The notes under the pieces were generated by a model. It did not search any database, had not been told where the DNA came from, and was given only the letters and a program-made list of their open reading frames with translations. Of a stretch of 41,312 nt of DNA, positions 18,587-27,081 are shown in pieces; position 1 is the first letter of the stretch; every line of letters starts with the position of its first letter. This stretch comes from Psychrobacter sp. UBA3480 (lineage in GTDB: Bacteria; Pseudomonadota; Gammaproteobacteria; Pseudomonadales; Moraxellaceae). The translations under genes were made by a program, and so were the position numbers. Location of the stretch: contig NZ_DFQV01000008.1 of NCBI RefSeq assembly GCF_002377945.1, forward strand, positions 1 through 41,312. Direction: 5' to 3'.

Positions 18587-19150
18587 CTACGCATGTCCTT
18601 GCAGAATTTCCGCTTCACTACGAAAGTCCTCATATTCAAAAACACCATCACTATTATCCTGACTTTTGAAAACAATTTTGCCTTCTTCTAACCAATGTAA
18701 GACATTTTTAGCATCCTCAATAATCTCGGGATAAAACTCATTTAAGATACTATCCATACTACTGTTTGATACCGATGTATCGATGTCTGTTAGGCGAACT
18801 CCATATACCATCCCTAGCCTATTGAGAAAATTATAACCATCGTAATAGAGGTGGTACATCATATAAATCACATCACAACACTTATCATCTCTATCAATAA
18901 TTGAGTTTAAGTACCCTTTTATGCGATCAGCTTCAAATTTATAAAAATGGACGTATTGCGCAAAACTATCATAAAAACGGTAATAAAAATTATCTTCAGA
19001 ACTATAATTAAATGAAATCAGTTCAAGATACAAATCAGGGTTGCTAGACTCTAATACATCATCTTCATATAACCATTGCTCAAATGATTGTATGCTCATT
19101 TTTTGTGTTAATACTTGATGAATATTTTGTTCAGCTATAGATGGAATCAT
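18587..19150 (-). CDS. Hypothetical protein between cmoA and cmoB, possibly immunity-like
   Basis: I do not firmly recognise this 187-residue acidic, aromatic-rich soluble protein. The segments FEQWLYEDD, DLYLELISFNY and YHLYYDGYNFLNRLGMVYG resemble, from memory only, a family of small proteins of the polymorphic-toxin immunity type; no toxin gene is adjacent. It starts 31 bases after cmoA and ends 101 before cmoB, co-directional, so it is probably co-transcribed. Its base composition is lower in GC than its neighbours (19 G/C in 60 bases at 18841-18900), suggesting acquisition. The gene looks intact, and AAGGC lies upstream of the ATG. Confidence 0.7.
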   Translation of the reverse strand: MIPSIAEQNIHQVLTQKMSIQSFEQWLYEDDVLESSNPDLYLELISFNYSSEDNFYYRFYDSFAQYVHFYKFEADRIKGYLNSIIDRDDKCCDVIYMMYHLYYDGYNFLNRLGMVYGVRLTDIDTSVSNSSMDSILNEFYPEIIEDAKNVLHWLEEGKIVFKSQDNSDGVFEYEDFRSEAEILQGHA

Positions 19151-19181
19151 ATTAGTGCCTTGTTAGCTCCCAAAATCAACT

Positions 19182-19979
19182 CTATTTAAACGCCACAATA
19201 GAAACGAAGTTCAAAAACTGAAACCATGTCAGATGACGCGCAAACCCAACTTGATCTAACCGTGCATGATGCTCATCTAATGTGTCAGTAATCAGCACAT
19301 TTTCTAACGCATTACGCTTGCCACTGATTTCCATTTCGGTATAGCCATTGGCACGTTTGAAGTCGTAATAACGCTCCACCAACCACGCATCATATTGCTC
19401 ATCAAACGCATGGGTTTTTTCAGTCAGTACCAATATGCCGCCTTCGCTCAATGCCGCATAAATCTTCTCTAGCACTGCTACCCTATCAGCAGCTGGCAAA
19501 AACTGTAGCGTCAAGTTCAAGATCACCATGTCGCACGGCTCAAGCTCAATATCGCGGATATCTGCTGTGATTACTTCGATGTCATGCTTAAGATAATTCT
19601 CACTCAATAACGTGGTCGCCTCTGTCGTCATCGCTGGTGAGATATCAATTGCTTTAATTTGCAAGTCTTGCGGGTCGAACTCACCAGCTAGCGTCATACT
19701 GGCTGCACCCAATGAACAGCCTAAATCATAAACACGACTAACACGCTGACCACTATCGCTCTGCTGGCGATACTTACAATGACGACGGGCAAATATGGGT
19801 AACATAGCTAGTACCTGACCATAACCAGGTACACTGCGACGAATCATGTCAGGAAAACAAGCCACCACTTGCTCATCAAATGAAAAGCGTGCGGCCTTAT
19901 CCAGTGGCGTAGTAAACGGTTTATCAAATAGGGTGTCATGTTTGATAGCAGGCTGGGATTGGCTCATGGGATGACTCAT
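19182..19979 (-). CDS. cmoA: Carboxy-S-adenosyl-L-methionine synthase CmoA
   Basis: CmoA converts SAM and prephenate to carboxy-SAM, the donor used by CmoB for the wobble uridine modification cmo5U34. The 265 residues show [20 protein letters not shown], the SAM motif [12 protein letters not shown] at about 82-93, and [11 protein letters not shown]-terminal [20 protein letters not shown] segment is also typical of CmoA. About 15 extra residues precede the usual start. It is the first gene of the cmoA - unknown - cmoB - DUF1176 run. Confidence 0.95.
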   Translation of the reverse strand: MSHPMSQSQPAIKHDTLFDKPFTTPLDKAARFSFDEQVVACFPDMIRRSVPGYGQVLAMLPIFARRHCKYRQQSDSGQRVSRVYDLGCSLGAASMTLAGEFDPQDLQIKAIDISPAMTTEATTLLSENYLKHDIEVITADIRDIELEPCDMVILNLTLQFLPAADRVAVLEKIYAALSEGGILVLTEKTHAFDEQYDAWLVERYYDFKRANGYTEMEISGKRNALENVLITDTLDEHHARLDQVGFARHLTWFQFLNFVSIVAFK

Positions 19980-20238
19980 TTTTTAGAATAGAACTGAAAT
20001 TAAGAATTACTTGGTGAATTTTGCTTGGTAGTTCGCTTGTCATTATCAGTTGATAAAGAAGCAAGATAGCAAAAGCCCATTATAACATTACTGTTTGTTA
20101 CTTATCGCCTTTGGCTTGCCTGCTAAGCTGAATAAATAGTGCTAAGGGTAATGAGACGTTTGAAAGAAGCATTGAAAAACGAGAGCATCACTACCAAATA
20201 TAGCGCTTGACCCATATTTATAATAATAGGAAAAAATT

Positions 20239-20760
20239 ATGCAAACGATCGTATTAGGTGGCGGCTGCTTCTGGTGCACCGAGTCTGTATTTTTATCGGT
20301 AAAAGGTGTGCAATCTGTCGTCTCAGGCTACATGGGCGGCGATGCTGTCTCTGCTAACTATGAAGCTGTCTGTAGTGGAACGACTGGCCATGTCGAAGTC
20401 ATCAAAGTCGAATTTGATGACTCTATCGTCCCGTTAGAAGTAATACTCGATGTCTTTTTTGCCACGCATGATCCCACTACGATGGATCGTCAAGGCAATG
20501 ACGTTGGTAGTCAATATCGCAGCGTGGTCTTTTACACTGAAGATAGTCAAAAACCGACTGTTGACCGTACCATTAACAAATTACGCGATATGGGTGTCAA
20601 TGTGGTGACGGAAGTACATCCTGCCGTTGAATTCTATCAGGCAGAAGACTCACATCAAGATTTCTTCAACAGAAATCCAGGACAGGCTTATTGCAACTTT
20701 GCAATTCCACCAAAGCTCGCCAAACTGCGTAAAGAATTTAGCAAATATATGGTTAGTTAA
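20239..20760 (+). CDS. msrA: Peptide methionine (S)-S-oxide reductase MsrA
   Basis: MsrA reduces methionine-S-sulfoxide in oxidised proteins. The 173 residues contain the active-site GCFWC motif at 9-13 (catalytic Cys10), SGYMGG, FFATHDPTTMDRQGNDVGSQ, YRSVVFY and EDSHQDFF. It is a single-domain form without fused MsrB. AGGA lies about nine bases before the ATG. A strong terminator follows, so it is probably monocistronic. Confidence 0.97.
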   Translation: MQTIVLGGGCFWCTESVFLSVKGVQSVVSGYMGGDAVSANYEAVCSGTTGHVEVIKVEFDDSIVPLEVILDVFFATHDPTTMDRQGNDVGSQYRSVVFYTEDSQKPTVDRTINKLRDMGVNVVTEVHPAVEFYQAEDSHQDFFNRNPGQAYCNFAIPPKLAKLRKEFSKYMVS

Positions 20761-20828
20761 ATGAGGGTTCGCTAAATTGAATAAGACATTATTTATTCAA
20801 AAAGTTTCTTAGCCCAATGTTAGATATC

Positions 20829-20865
20829 AGCCAAACACTTATACTATAGGTGTTTGGCTTTTTAT
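20829..20865 (+). terminator. msrA terminator
   Basis: A perfect 10-bp stem AGCCAAACAC (20829-20838) with GTGTTTGGCT (20850-20859) is extended inward by weaker pairs and followed by a T run. Confidence 0.9.
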
Positions 20866-20938
20866 TAGTTATCCCTTTTATATATCAGATCAATATTAGA
20901 ACCTTATATATAAAAACTTGCAAATAGAGGATCACAGC

Positions 20939-21631
20939 ATGAACCCTGAGTTTTGGCACAAACGTTGGCAAGAAGGTCGCATTGGATTCAATCAATCTAC
21001 GGTCAATCCATTGCTGACTGAGTACTTTAACCGCCTCAATCTAACTGCGGGTAGCCGCATTTTTGTGCCGCTTTGTGGTAAATCTATTGATATGGTTTGG
21101 CTAGCGACGCAAGGCTATGACGTGGTGGGCATTGAGTTGGTCGAAACAGCCGTACAAGAATTCTTTGCTGAGCAGAACATACAACCTACTGTCTATCAAC
21201 AGGCAGACAACCCAATGATTAAATACTATCAGGGCCAATTGTCGGGACAAATCATCACTTTATGGGTTGCTGATATCTTTGCACTGACCGCTAAAGATAT
21301 TGGCTCTATTGATGCAGTATATGATAAAGCGGCATTAATCGTCCTACCAGACGATATGCGTGTGAGATATAGTGAGCAAGTGCGGAAACTTAGTAACAAT
21401 ACCAGTAAAGTTGATGGTGCTAACAATGAAATAACACCGCAGCTTTTACTCACGCTAAATTACGATCAGCGTAAAAAGAATGGACCACCCTTCTCTATTA
21501 ATGCCAACCAACTAGAGCAGTATTATAGCGATCACTACCAAATCTGTGAGCTAGCAAGCGTGCCTTCTTCTATAGGTTCTGCACCTGATATCACCGTCAA
21601 AGAAAATGTTTGGCTATTGAGCAGTAAATAA
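20939..21631 (+). CDS. tpm: Thiopurine S-methyltransferase family protein
   Basis: Bacterial Tpm methylates thiopurines and also selenium and tellurium oxyanions using SAM. The 230 residues begin with the typical MNPEFWHKRWQEGRIGFNQ. The SAM-binding region FVPLCGKSIDMVWLATQGYDVVG, DIFALT, YDKAALIVLP, LTLNYDQ and PPFSI follow, all family hallmarks. The start is the ATG at 20939, with AGAGGA seven bases upstream; a TTG at 20918 would add residues the family lacks. DUF1499 follows 50 bases later on the same strand. Confidence 0.95.
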   Translation: MNPEFWHKRWQEGRIGFNQSTVNPLLTEYFNRLNLTAGSRIFVPLCGKSIDMVWLATQGYDVVGIELVETAVQEFFAEQNIQPTVYQQADNPMIKYYQGQLSGQIITLWVADIFALTAKDIGSIDAVYDKAALIVLPDDMRVRYSEQVRKLSNNTSKVDGANNEITPQLLLTLNYDQRKKNGPPFSINANQLEQYYSDHYQICELASVPSSIGSAPDITVKENVWLLSSK

Positions 21632-21681
21632 AAAACTCATATAACCTTTAACAAGCTGCTAAATCGCAATGGAGAAGTTGA

Positions 21682-22395
21682 ATGAAAATGATAGTCGGTC
21701 TAATGAGTGTAATTGCTATTCTGCTAGTCGCTCTGGCAGGCCCAATGTACAAGTTTGGCATTGTAGAATTAAGCACTGCGTTTGCAGGGTTTAAATTTGG
21801 GTTATTTGCTGGTATCGCAGCATTGGTATTGTTAGCTATACAGCTATTATTTAAACGAAATACAGCCAGTATTGGAAGCGCATTAGCCTCAGCCGTACTT
21901 GCTGTCACTGCAATCGCTGTCCCGCTTGGCATGATGAATACGGCCAAAAATGTACCGCCTATTCACGATATTTCTACCGATCTGGTGAATCCGCCTGAGT
22001 TTGTCGCGATTGCGCCACTGCGTGCAGATGCACCGAATCCCGTAGCGTACGCAGGTGCAGAAGTGGCTGAACAACAACGTACTGCCTATCCTGATTTGCA
22101 GACATTGACCTATACTCAGTCAAAGCCTGAATTGGTTGAGGCATCTACCCAAGCCATTGAGAATTTAGGGTGGGAGCTAGTAAATGTTGATGCCGATAAA
22201 GGCATCATCGAAGCAACAGAGACGACTGCTTGGTTTGGTTTCAAAGATGATGTGATCATTCGTGTGACTGACAACGATAGCGAGTGCTTAGTTGATATTC
22301 GCAGTAAGTCACGAGTTGGACAGAGCGATTTGGGCAAAAATGCGACGCGTATTCAGAGCTTTATAGAAGAACTAGATAGTGTGCTAGCCAAATAA
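21682..22395 (+). CDS. DUF1499 family membrane protein
   Basis: The 237 residues hold three N-terminal membrane segments (about 3-22, 33-54 and 63-84) followed by a DUF1499 domain (about 95-235: PPIHDISTDLVNPPEF through VDIRSKSRVGQSDLGKNATR). Function is unknown; the domain is widespread in proteobacteria. GGAG lies about eight bases before the ATG. It may share a transcript with tpm. Confidence 0.88.
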   Translation: MKMIVGLMSVIAILLVALAGPMYKFGIVELSTAFAGFKFGLFAGIAALVLLAIQLLFKRNTASIGSALASAVLAVTAIAVPLGMMNTAKNVPPIHDISTDLVNPPEFVAIAPLRADAPNPVAYAGAEVAEQQRTAYPDLQTLTYTQSKPELVEASTQAIENLGWELVNVDADKGIIEATETTAWFGFKDDVIIRVTDNDSECLVDIRSKSRVGQSDLGKNATRIQSFIEELDSVLAK

Positions 22396-22621
22396 ACAGG
22401 TTATACCTCTTAAGGATAGTCCTCGAGTTGAAATACTGTTTAACGCTTTGCATTTTCAGCCCTATGAAATCCTCTTCTAATCTCACGGCAGCGTCAATTT
22501 ATCGTAACCATTTATAACCTTGGTACTTCGACAGCTTTTCTTTACTGTTTAGATTGGTTACTCTACGTTAATATCATTTTTTGCCTTTCGATAACTATTT
22601 TAACGTTTATAGGATATTTTC

Positions 22622-24082
22622 ATGCGTTTGACTCCTTTTTCTACTTTGTCGCTGCTTAGTGTTGCTGTCGGCATCAGCCTTGCTACCACTGCTCAAGCCG
22701 CGCAGCCGCCAGCACCTGATTTATCCAATAGCGAGTTTCAGCAGTGCTTGGACAATCTAAAGAATTCTAGCAAGTTTAGCGGTGTTGATGGCTATACCTT
22801 TAATAACTATCGCCCAAGCCAGCCTGATCCTAGTGTCATTCAGTCACTCAACTACCAGCCAGAGTTTCAAAAAGACGTCTGGGACTATTTATCAGCATTG
22901 GTAGACAAAGAGCGTGTCGAGGACGGTATCCGAGCCAAGCGTCAATGGGGCTCGACGCTACGTCAAATCGAATCGCGTTATGGCGTAAAAGCTGAGCATG
23001 TGCTCGGTGTCTGGGGCGTAGAGTCTAACTTTGGTCAAACGCTAGGTAAAAAACCATTATTTGAGTCTTTAGCGACCCTATCTTGCTTTGATCGTCGTCA
23101 AAGCTACTTTCAGGGCGAGTATGCCAATGCTCTAAAAATCGTGCAAAACGGTGATATCGCACCAAATGATATGACAGGATCATGGGCAGGTGCTTTTGGA
23201 CAGACACAGTTTATGCCGAGTACTTTCTTAGAGTTGGCAGTAGACTTCGATGGTGATGGACGTCGTGATTTGGTCAATAGCGTCCCTGATGCACTCGCTT
23301 CTACCGCAAACTTCTTAGACAATCGCGGCTATCGTACTGGTGAGCCTTGGGGTTATGAAGTCAAACTACCTGATGGGTTCTGGGCCGCATCTAATCGTAA
23401 AGACAAAAAATCGATAAGCCATTGGCGCGACCAAGGTCTGACATTGGCTAATGGCAGTCCGTTACCGTATGACTTGAGCAGTGCAGGTTTATTATTACCT
23501 GCTGGTATGGAAGGCCCTGCTTTCTTGGTGGGTAAAAATTTCGACACTTTTTACTCTTATAATGCCTCAGAGAACTACGCACTAGCGATTGCACACTTAT
23601 CAGATCTAATCACTCGCGAAGACAGCAGCAAAACAGACTTTATCACTGCGTGGCCGACCGACGATCCTGGTATCAGCCGCCAGCAGGCCAAAGATATTCA
23701 ACAAGCGTTGCTAAATGCCGGTTATGATATCGGCGGTGTAGATGGCATCATCGGAGACAATACCCGTACCGCTATCCAGCAATACCAGACTAGTCGCGGT
23801 ATTTTCCCAGCTGACGGACGCGCAGGTCAAAAATTCTATCGCGCCATCGTTGGCAATGCGGCGCCGAGTCAAACTCAATACGGTCAGCCTGCAAACAGCC
23901 AGCCCCTGAATCCTGCACCTGCCGATCGCATGGGGCAATTGATTCAGCAGCAAACGACTGCTCCTAGTAGCTACTCATCTCAACCATCAGTGAGCTCATC
24001 GACTTCTGGCAATACACGTTATCGCCGTGTTACTGACGCCGATGGCACTATCAAACTTGTTCGTATAGACCAAGGTTCGTAG
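22622..24082 (+). CDS. Lytic murein transglycosylase, MltB family, with peptidoglycan-binding domain
   Basis: This 486-residue periplasmic enzyme cleaves the MurNAc-GlcNAc bond with formation of 1,6-anhydroMurNAc. A signal peptide ends about residue 26 (AQA). The MltB-type catalytic domain runs to about residue 345 with catalytic Glu134 in VLGVWGVESNFGQ and the GSWAGAFGQTQFMPS segment. A C-terminal PG_binding_1 domain follows at about 351-412 (KDIQQALLNAGYDIGGVDG), then a Ser/Gln-rich tail. There is no lipobox, unlike E. coli MltB, so it should be soluble. AGGA lies eight bases before the ATG. Confidence 0.94.
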   Translation: MRLTPFSTLSLLSVAVGISLATTAQAAQPPAPDLSNSEFQQCLDNLKNSSKFSGVDGYTFNNYRPSQPDPSVIQSLNYQPEFQKDVWDYLSALVDKERVEDGIRAKRQWGSTLRQIESRYGVKAEHVLGVWGVESNFGQTLGKKPLFESLATLSCFDRRQSYFQGEYANALKIVQNGDIAPNDMTGSWAGAFGQTQFMPSTFLELAVDFDGDGRRDLVNSVPDALASTANFLDNRGYRTGEPWGYEVKLPDGFWAASNRKDKKSISHWRDQGLTLANGSPLPYDLSSAGLLLPAGMEGPAFLVGKNFDTFYSYNASENYALAIAHLSDLITREDSSKTDFITAWPTDDPGISRQQAKDIQQALLNAGYDIGGVDGIIGDNTRTAIQQYQTSRGIFPADGRAGQKFYRAIVGNAAPSQTQYGQPANSQPLNPAPADRMGQLIQQQTTAPSSYSSQPSVSSSTSGNTRYRRVTDADGTIKLVRIDQGS

Positions 24083-24117
24083 TAGCAATATAAATAACGC
24101 TATTTAGACGCATTAAA

Positions 24118-24149
24118 AAAGCCACGCTAACGATAGCGTGGCTTTCTTA
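24118..24149. terminator. Bidirectional terminator, mltB-type gene / small hypothetical gene
   Basis: A perfect 12-bp stem AAAGCCACGCTA (24118-24129) with 24134-24145, loop ACGA, lies between convergent genes with A and T runs outside. Confidence 0.93.
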
Positions 24150-24199
24150 TTTATAAATAGTTATTAATAGAACTTATCTCATTTTCTCAAAATACGTAT

Positions 24200-24499
24200 C
24201 TAGACAATAGGTGGTGGCTTAGGCTGACCATTGTCACCATTCCAATTTTCGCGAGCTTTGTCGTCTAAATCGGCAGCCGTTTTTGGCTCCCACTTACCGT
24301 TTTCTTTCCAAGTCGCATCGCCCCAATCTTCATCTTCGGCTTTACTGTCTAAATCTTTGTAGGCCTTGCTAGGATCTATACCGCGACGTTTCATATCTGC
24401 TACTTGCTCTTCTAACGTATGAAACTGATCAGCATCATGCATAGACTTTTCTAGACCATCAATCTCTCTTTTTAACTCGTCATTTTTAGCATTGCTCAT
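24200..24499 (-). CDS. Small charged hypothetical protein, N-terminal coiled coil
   Basis: I do not recognise this 99-residue protein. Residues 1-40 form a heptad-like helix rich in Lys/Glu/Asp (NDELKREIDGLEKSMHDADQ). The C-terminal half is acidic and tryptophan-bearing (DWGDATWKENGKWEPK, ARENWNGDNG) and ends in PKPPPIV. There is no signal peptide or membrane segment, so it is probably cytosolic. AGGGAGA precedes the ATG, which supports it as a real gene. It stands alone between the terminator at 24118 and an upstream AT-rich gap. Confidence 0.75.
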   Translation of the reverse strand: MSNAKNDELKREIDGLEKSMHDADQFHTLEEQVADMKRRGIDPSKAYKDLDSKAEDEDWGDATWKENGKWEPKTAADLDDKARENWNGDNGQPKPPPIV

Positions 24500-24703
24500 C
24501 GTACGCTCTCCCTAATTATTAATATTATAGTTGTCATTCTAAAATAGTTAACGTTGTTAATACTGCTAACTAACTGACTTTATTATTACGGGTCTGAGGA
24601 AGATTCACAAGCATTGCACGTATGCTTTGTATTACAAAACGTAGTCGTGATGCCAAAATGGACGTTTTAGATGGCTATTATTGAGCACGCTAGCGAATAA
24701 TTA

Positions 24704-25711
24704 CTAGTCTTGTTTATTCGTATTTGAGGTATGATTTTGCAGTAGGTTTTTTGCGTAGAAGGTAAGCTTCCATAGCTCTTGTGATACCCGCGTGCCATAA
24801 GTCATCAGTTGTATCCAGTTTGCACCGACTAGCTTACGTTGCAAATTATTGATATCAGCTTGAGAAATTTGGCAGCGTGAGACAGCATGAACGTTTGGCA
24901 TCTCTTTTTTGATATCTACTTCCGCTTTAGCGGTAATCAAACGATTGATGGCATTTTGCAAGCCATAGCTCGAAAAAGTAGACGGTATTCTCATGAGTGT
25001 CATGAGTATCTCGTGCCACGAGAGTGTTAGCGATCTGGTTACGTCCGTTAGATTGCCACCCTCATAAGCCTGAGCACTATATTGAATCTCAAAAAACTCT
25101 GTTAACTCAATTGGCTCACTAACCTTATCCGATATAAAATCTTCGTCATCAGGACTATTGTTCTCTACCTCGGTAGTACTAGGTAATATATCGACTGGCT
25201 TCTCATACACGACCTTTTTACTAGTCGTATTCTCTTCGTCATTCGCTCTGACCCAGCCACCTACCATTTTGTTATTGGCGACTGCATTATAATGAGCCTG
25301 TACTAGCAATGGCTCAATATCTTCTTCCGTATCATAGTAATGTAGCTGATTATCTTGCTTGGTGACTAACTTAATAAACTCTTGAAGCTGTCGGCTGATA
25401 ACAGCGTCTGGAGAATGGTTTTTGACCAGCACAATTAGCGGCTTAAGCTTCGCTTTGGCATTTAGATAACTTAAGTGCATTTGGCTAACGCCGTTTTTTT
25501 GCACAGTCCCGTAGCTGTCGCCAACGATCATGACTGCGTAATCACAAGAGTCAATACACTGGCGGCCATAAAAAGAGGCTTTAGATAATTTACTAGAAAC
25601 ATCATAGGTCAGAAATGCGCGCGCCTGAAAAAATATCGCTAAGCTGTCTAGAACCAACAACTGGTCATTGTCAGCGCATATAATATGAATATGATAGCGA
25701 CGATTCGGCAC
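24704..25711 (-). CDS. DUF4062-like protein of unknown function
   Basis: The N-terminal 100 residues resemble DUF4062: an initial hydrophobic strand (RYHIHIICA), then CIDSCDYAVMIVGDSYGTV at 52-70 and a later LKPLIVLVKNHS strand. This TIR-like, nucleotide-processing type of fold occurs in conflict and signalling proteins. A low-complexity acidic middle (about 160-205) separates it from a C-terminal helical domain of about 120 residues (LTLSWHEILMTLMRIPSTFS) that I cannot assign. The start is a GTG at 25711 preceded by AGAGG. The function is not known and the DUF4062 call is from memory of the family pattern. Confidence 0.7.
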   Translation of the reverse strand: MPNRRYHIHIICADNDQLLVLDSLAIFFQARAFLTYDVSSKLSKASFYGRQCIDSCDYAVMIVGDSYGTVQKNGVSQMHLSYLNAKAKLKPLIVLVKNHSPDAVISRQLQEFIKLVTKQDNQLHYYDTEEDIEPLLVQAHYNAVANNKMVGGWVRANDEENTTSKKVVYEKPVDILPSTTEVENNSPDDEDFISDKVSEPIELTEFFEIQYSAQAYEGGNLTDVTRSLTLSWHEILMTLMRIPSTFSSYGLQNAINRLITAKAEVDIKKEMPNVHAVSRCQISQADINNLQRKLVGANWIQLMTYGTRVSQELWKLTFYAKNLLQNHTSNTNKQD

Positions 25712-25882
25712 AATTACCTCTAAGCGTAGGTCGTGACATAAAAAGGATAGGGTGTGAGATAGAACACAAAAATCTTGTCTTGCTCAGCCTAGCATACTCT
25801 TAGCTTGAAAAGATGCACTCAATTTATTTTAACTGAGTCAGCGTTGCATACAGCGTATTGATATCACTAGCTTTGATAATAA

Positions 25883-26872
25883 CTAGTGAGAGTAGTATTG
25901 CAATGCCATTTCTGTACCGAGTAAGCGCTCAACTAAAGCGCATAGTCTATCACTATATTTAGTGGCGTGAAAAGTTAATGGCGGTCTAGTAATGGTATTT
26001 TTATTACTGGTTTTTTGTGACAGATTTTCTTGTTTTTCACTCATTAATGATGCAGACAAGTTATTTGCAATCAATAGCTGTCTAACCCGCTCAGCAATCG
26101 CTTGACCAGAATCAATGACTTGTATTGATAGCTGCTGCTGTGCAATCTCATCTAACAAGAATGTCTTAAAAAACGGATAATGTGTACATCCCAGCACTAA
26201 CTGATCGACACCTTCATTAGCAAATATCCGTACCTGTTGACGTAATCTCTCGGCTGTCTCGTCTTGTTCTGACATACCTGCTTCTACCCAAGGCACTAGT
26301 TGCGGATCAAAATACTTAGTGACTACTGTGTTATTAGGTTGAGCAAAATTGATAATAACATCGTTTAGCAAAGTGCCATTCAACGTCGCTTTGGTTGCTA
26401 GTACCGCTACATGAGCACTCTTACTGGCCAGTACCGCAGGCTTTAATGCAGGGACAAGTCCCACAATAGGTATATGTGGATAGCAGCGTCGGGCAGTATC
26501 TAGCGCATATGCTGAGGCACTGTTGCAAGCAATAACAATCAGCTTACAGCCTTGCTGATGTAACCACTCTACAGCCTTTAGCGTTAGCGCTTCAATATCT
26601 TCGCTGTCACGATTGCCATAAGGTACGTTCAGCGTATCGGCGTAATATACGTAACGCTCAGTAGGCAGCTGCTGTGCTAAATGCAAATAAACAGACAAAC
26701 CGCCAACACCAGAATCAAACACTCCAATGGGTGCGCTACTGTTTTTATCGCTTACAACTGTATTACCAGCATGTTTATTGACATCTACTAGATCAATAGC
26801 TTTGAGACTCTGGTCAACAGATATATCGACACACGGTCTGAGTTTTTCGACTGTCTGGTTTTTGATATCCAT
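25883..26872 (-). CDS. murI: Glutamate racemase
   Basis: MurI interconverts L- and D-glutamate, supplying D-Glu for peptidoglycan. Visible motifs are PIGVFDSGVGGLSV (about 48-61, with Asp53-Ser54), YYADTLNVPYG, the first catalytic cysteine in VIACNSAS (Cys116), and the second in LVLGCTHYPFF (Cys229, with His231). At 329 residues it exceeds the usual 265-285: about 46 polar residues precede the fold and a loop of about 25 precedes the last helix. No internal Met would remove the N-terminal extension, and the ribosome binding site is weak. Confidence 0.95.
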   Translation of the reverse strand: MDIKNQTVEKLRPCVDISVDQSLKAIDLVDVNKHAGNTVVSDKNSSAPIGVFDSGVGGLSVYLHLAQQLPTERYVYYADTLNVPYGNRDSEDIEALTLKAVEWLHQQGCKLIVIACNSASAYALDTARRCYPHIPIVGLVPALKPAVLASKSAHVAVLATKATLNGTLLNDVIINFAQPNNTVVTKYFDPQLVPWVEAGMSEQDETAERLRQQVRIFANEGVDQLVLGCTHYPFFKTFLLDEIAQQQLSIQVIDSGQAIAERVRQLLIANNLSASLMSEKQENLSQKTSNKNTITRPPLTFHATKYSDRLCALVERLLGTEMALQYYSH

Positions 26873-27081
26873 CTTTATGCTAATGCCATTATCATATTAT
26901 TCATCAATTTCATTACCCAGTTAAATGCGCTATATATATGTTGCATGTATGGCGTTACTTTATGTCGGCTCTCTATCGACTACCTTTATACGATAATAAT
27001 TTTTCAGACTAATAAAATCGGGCGACATTATAAAATTATAGCACTCATCGGCATACAGCAATTAATAGATAAACATAATAC

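Noticed and set aside
18587..19150. Prophage or mobile island fragment around the unknown gene
   Set aside because: No integrase, repeats or other phage genes; both flanks are housekeeping genes in the expected orientation.
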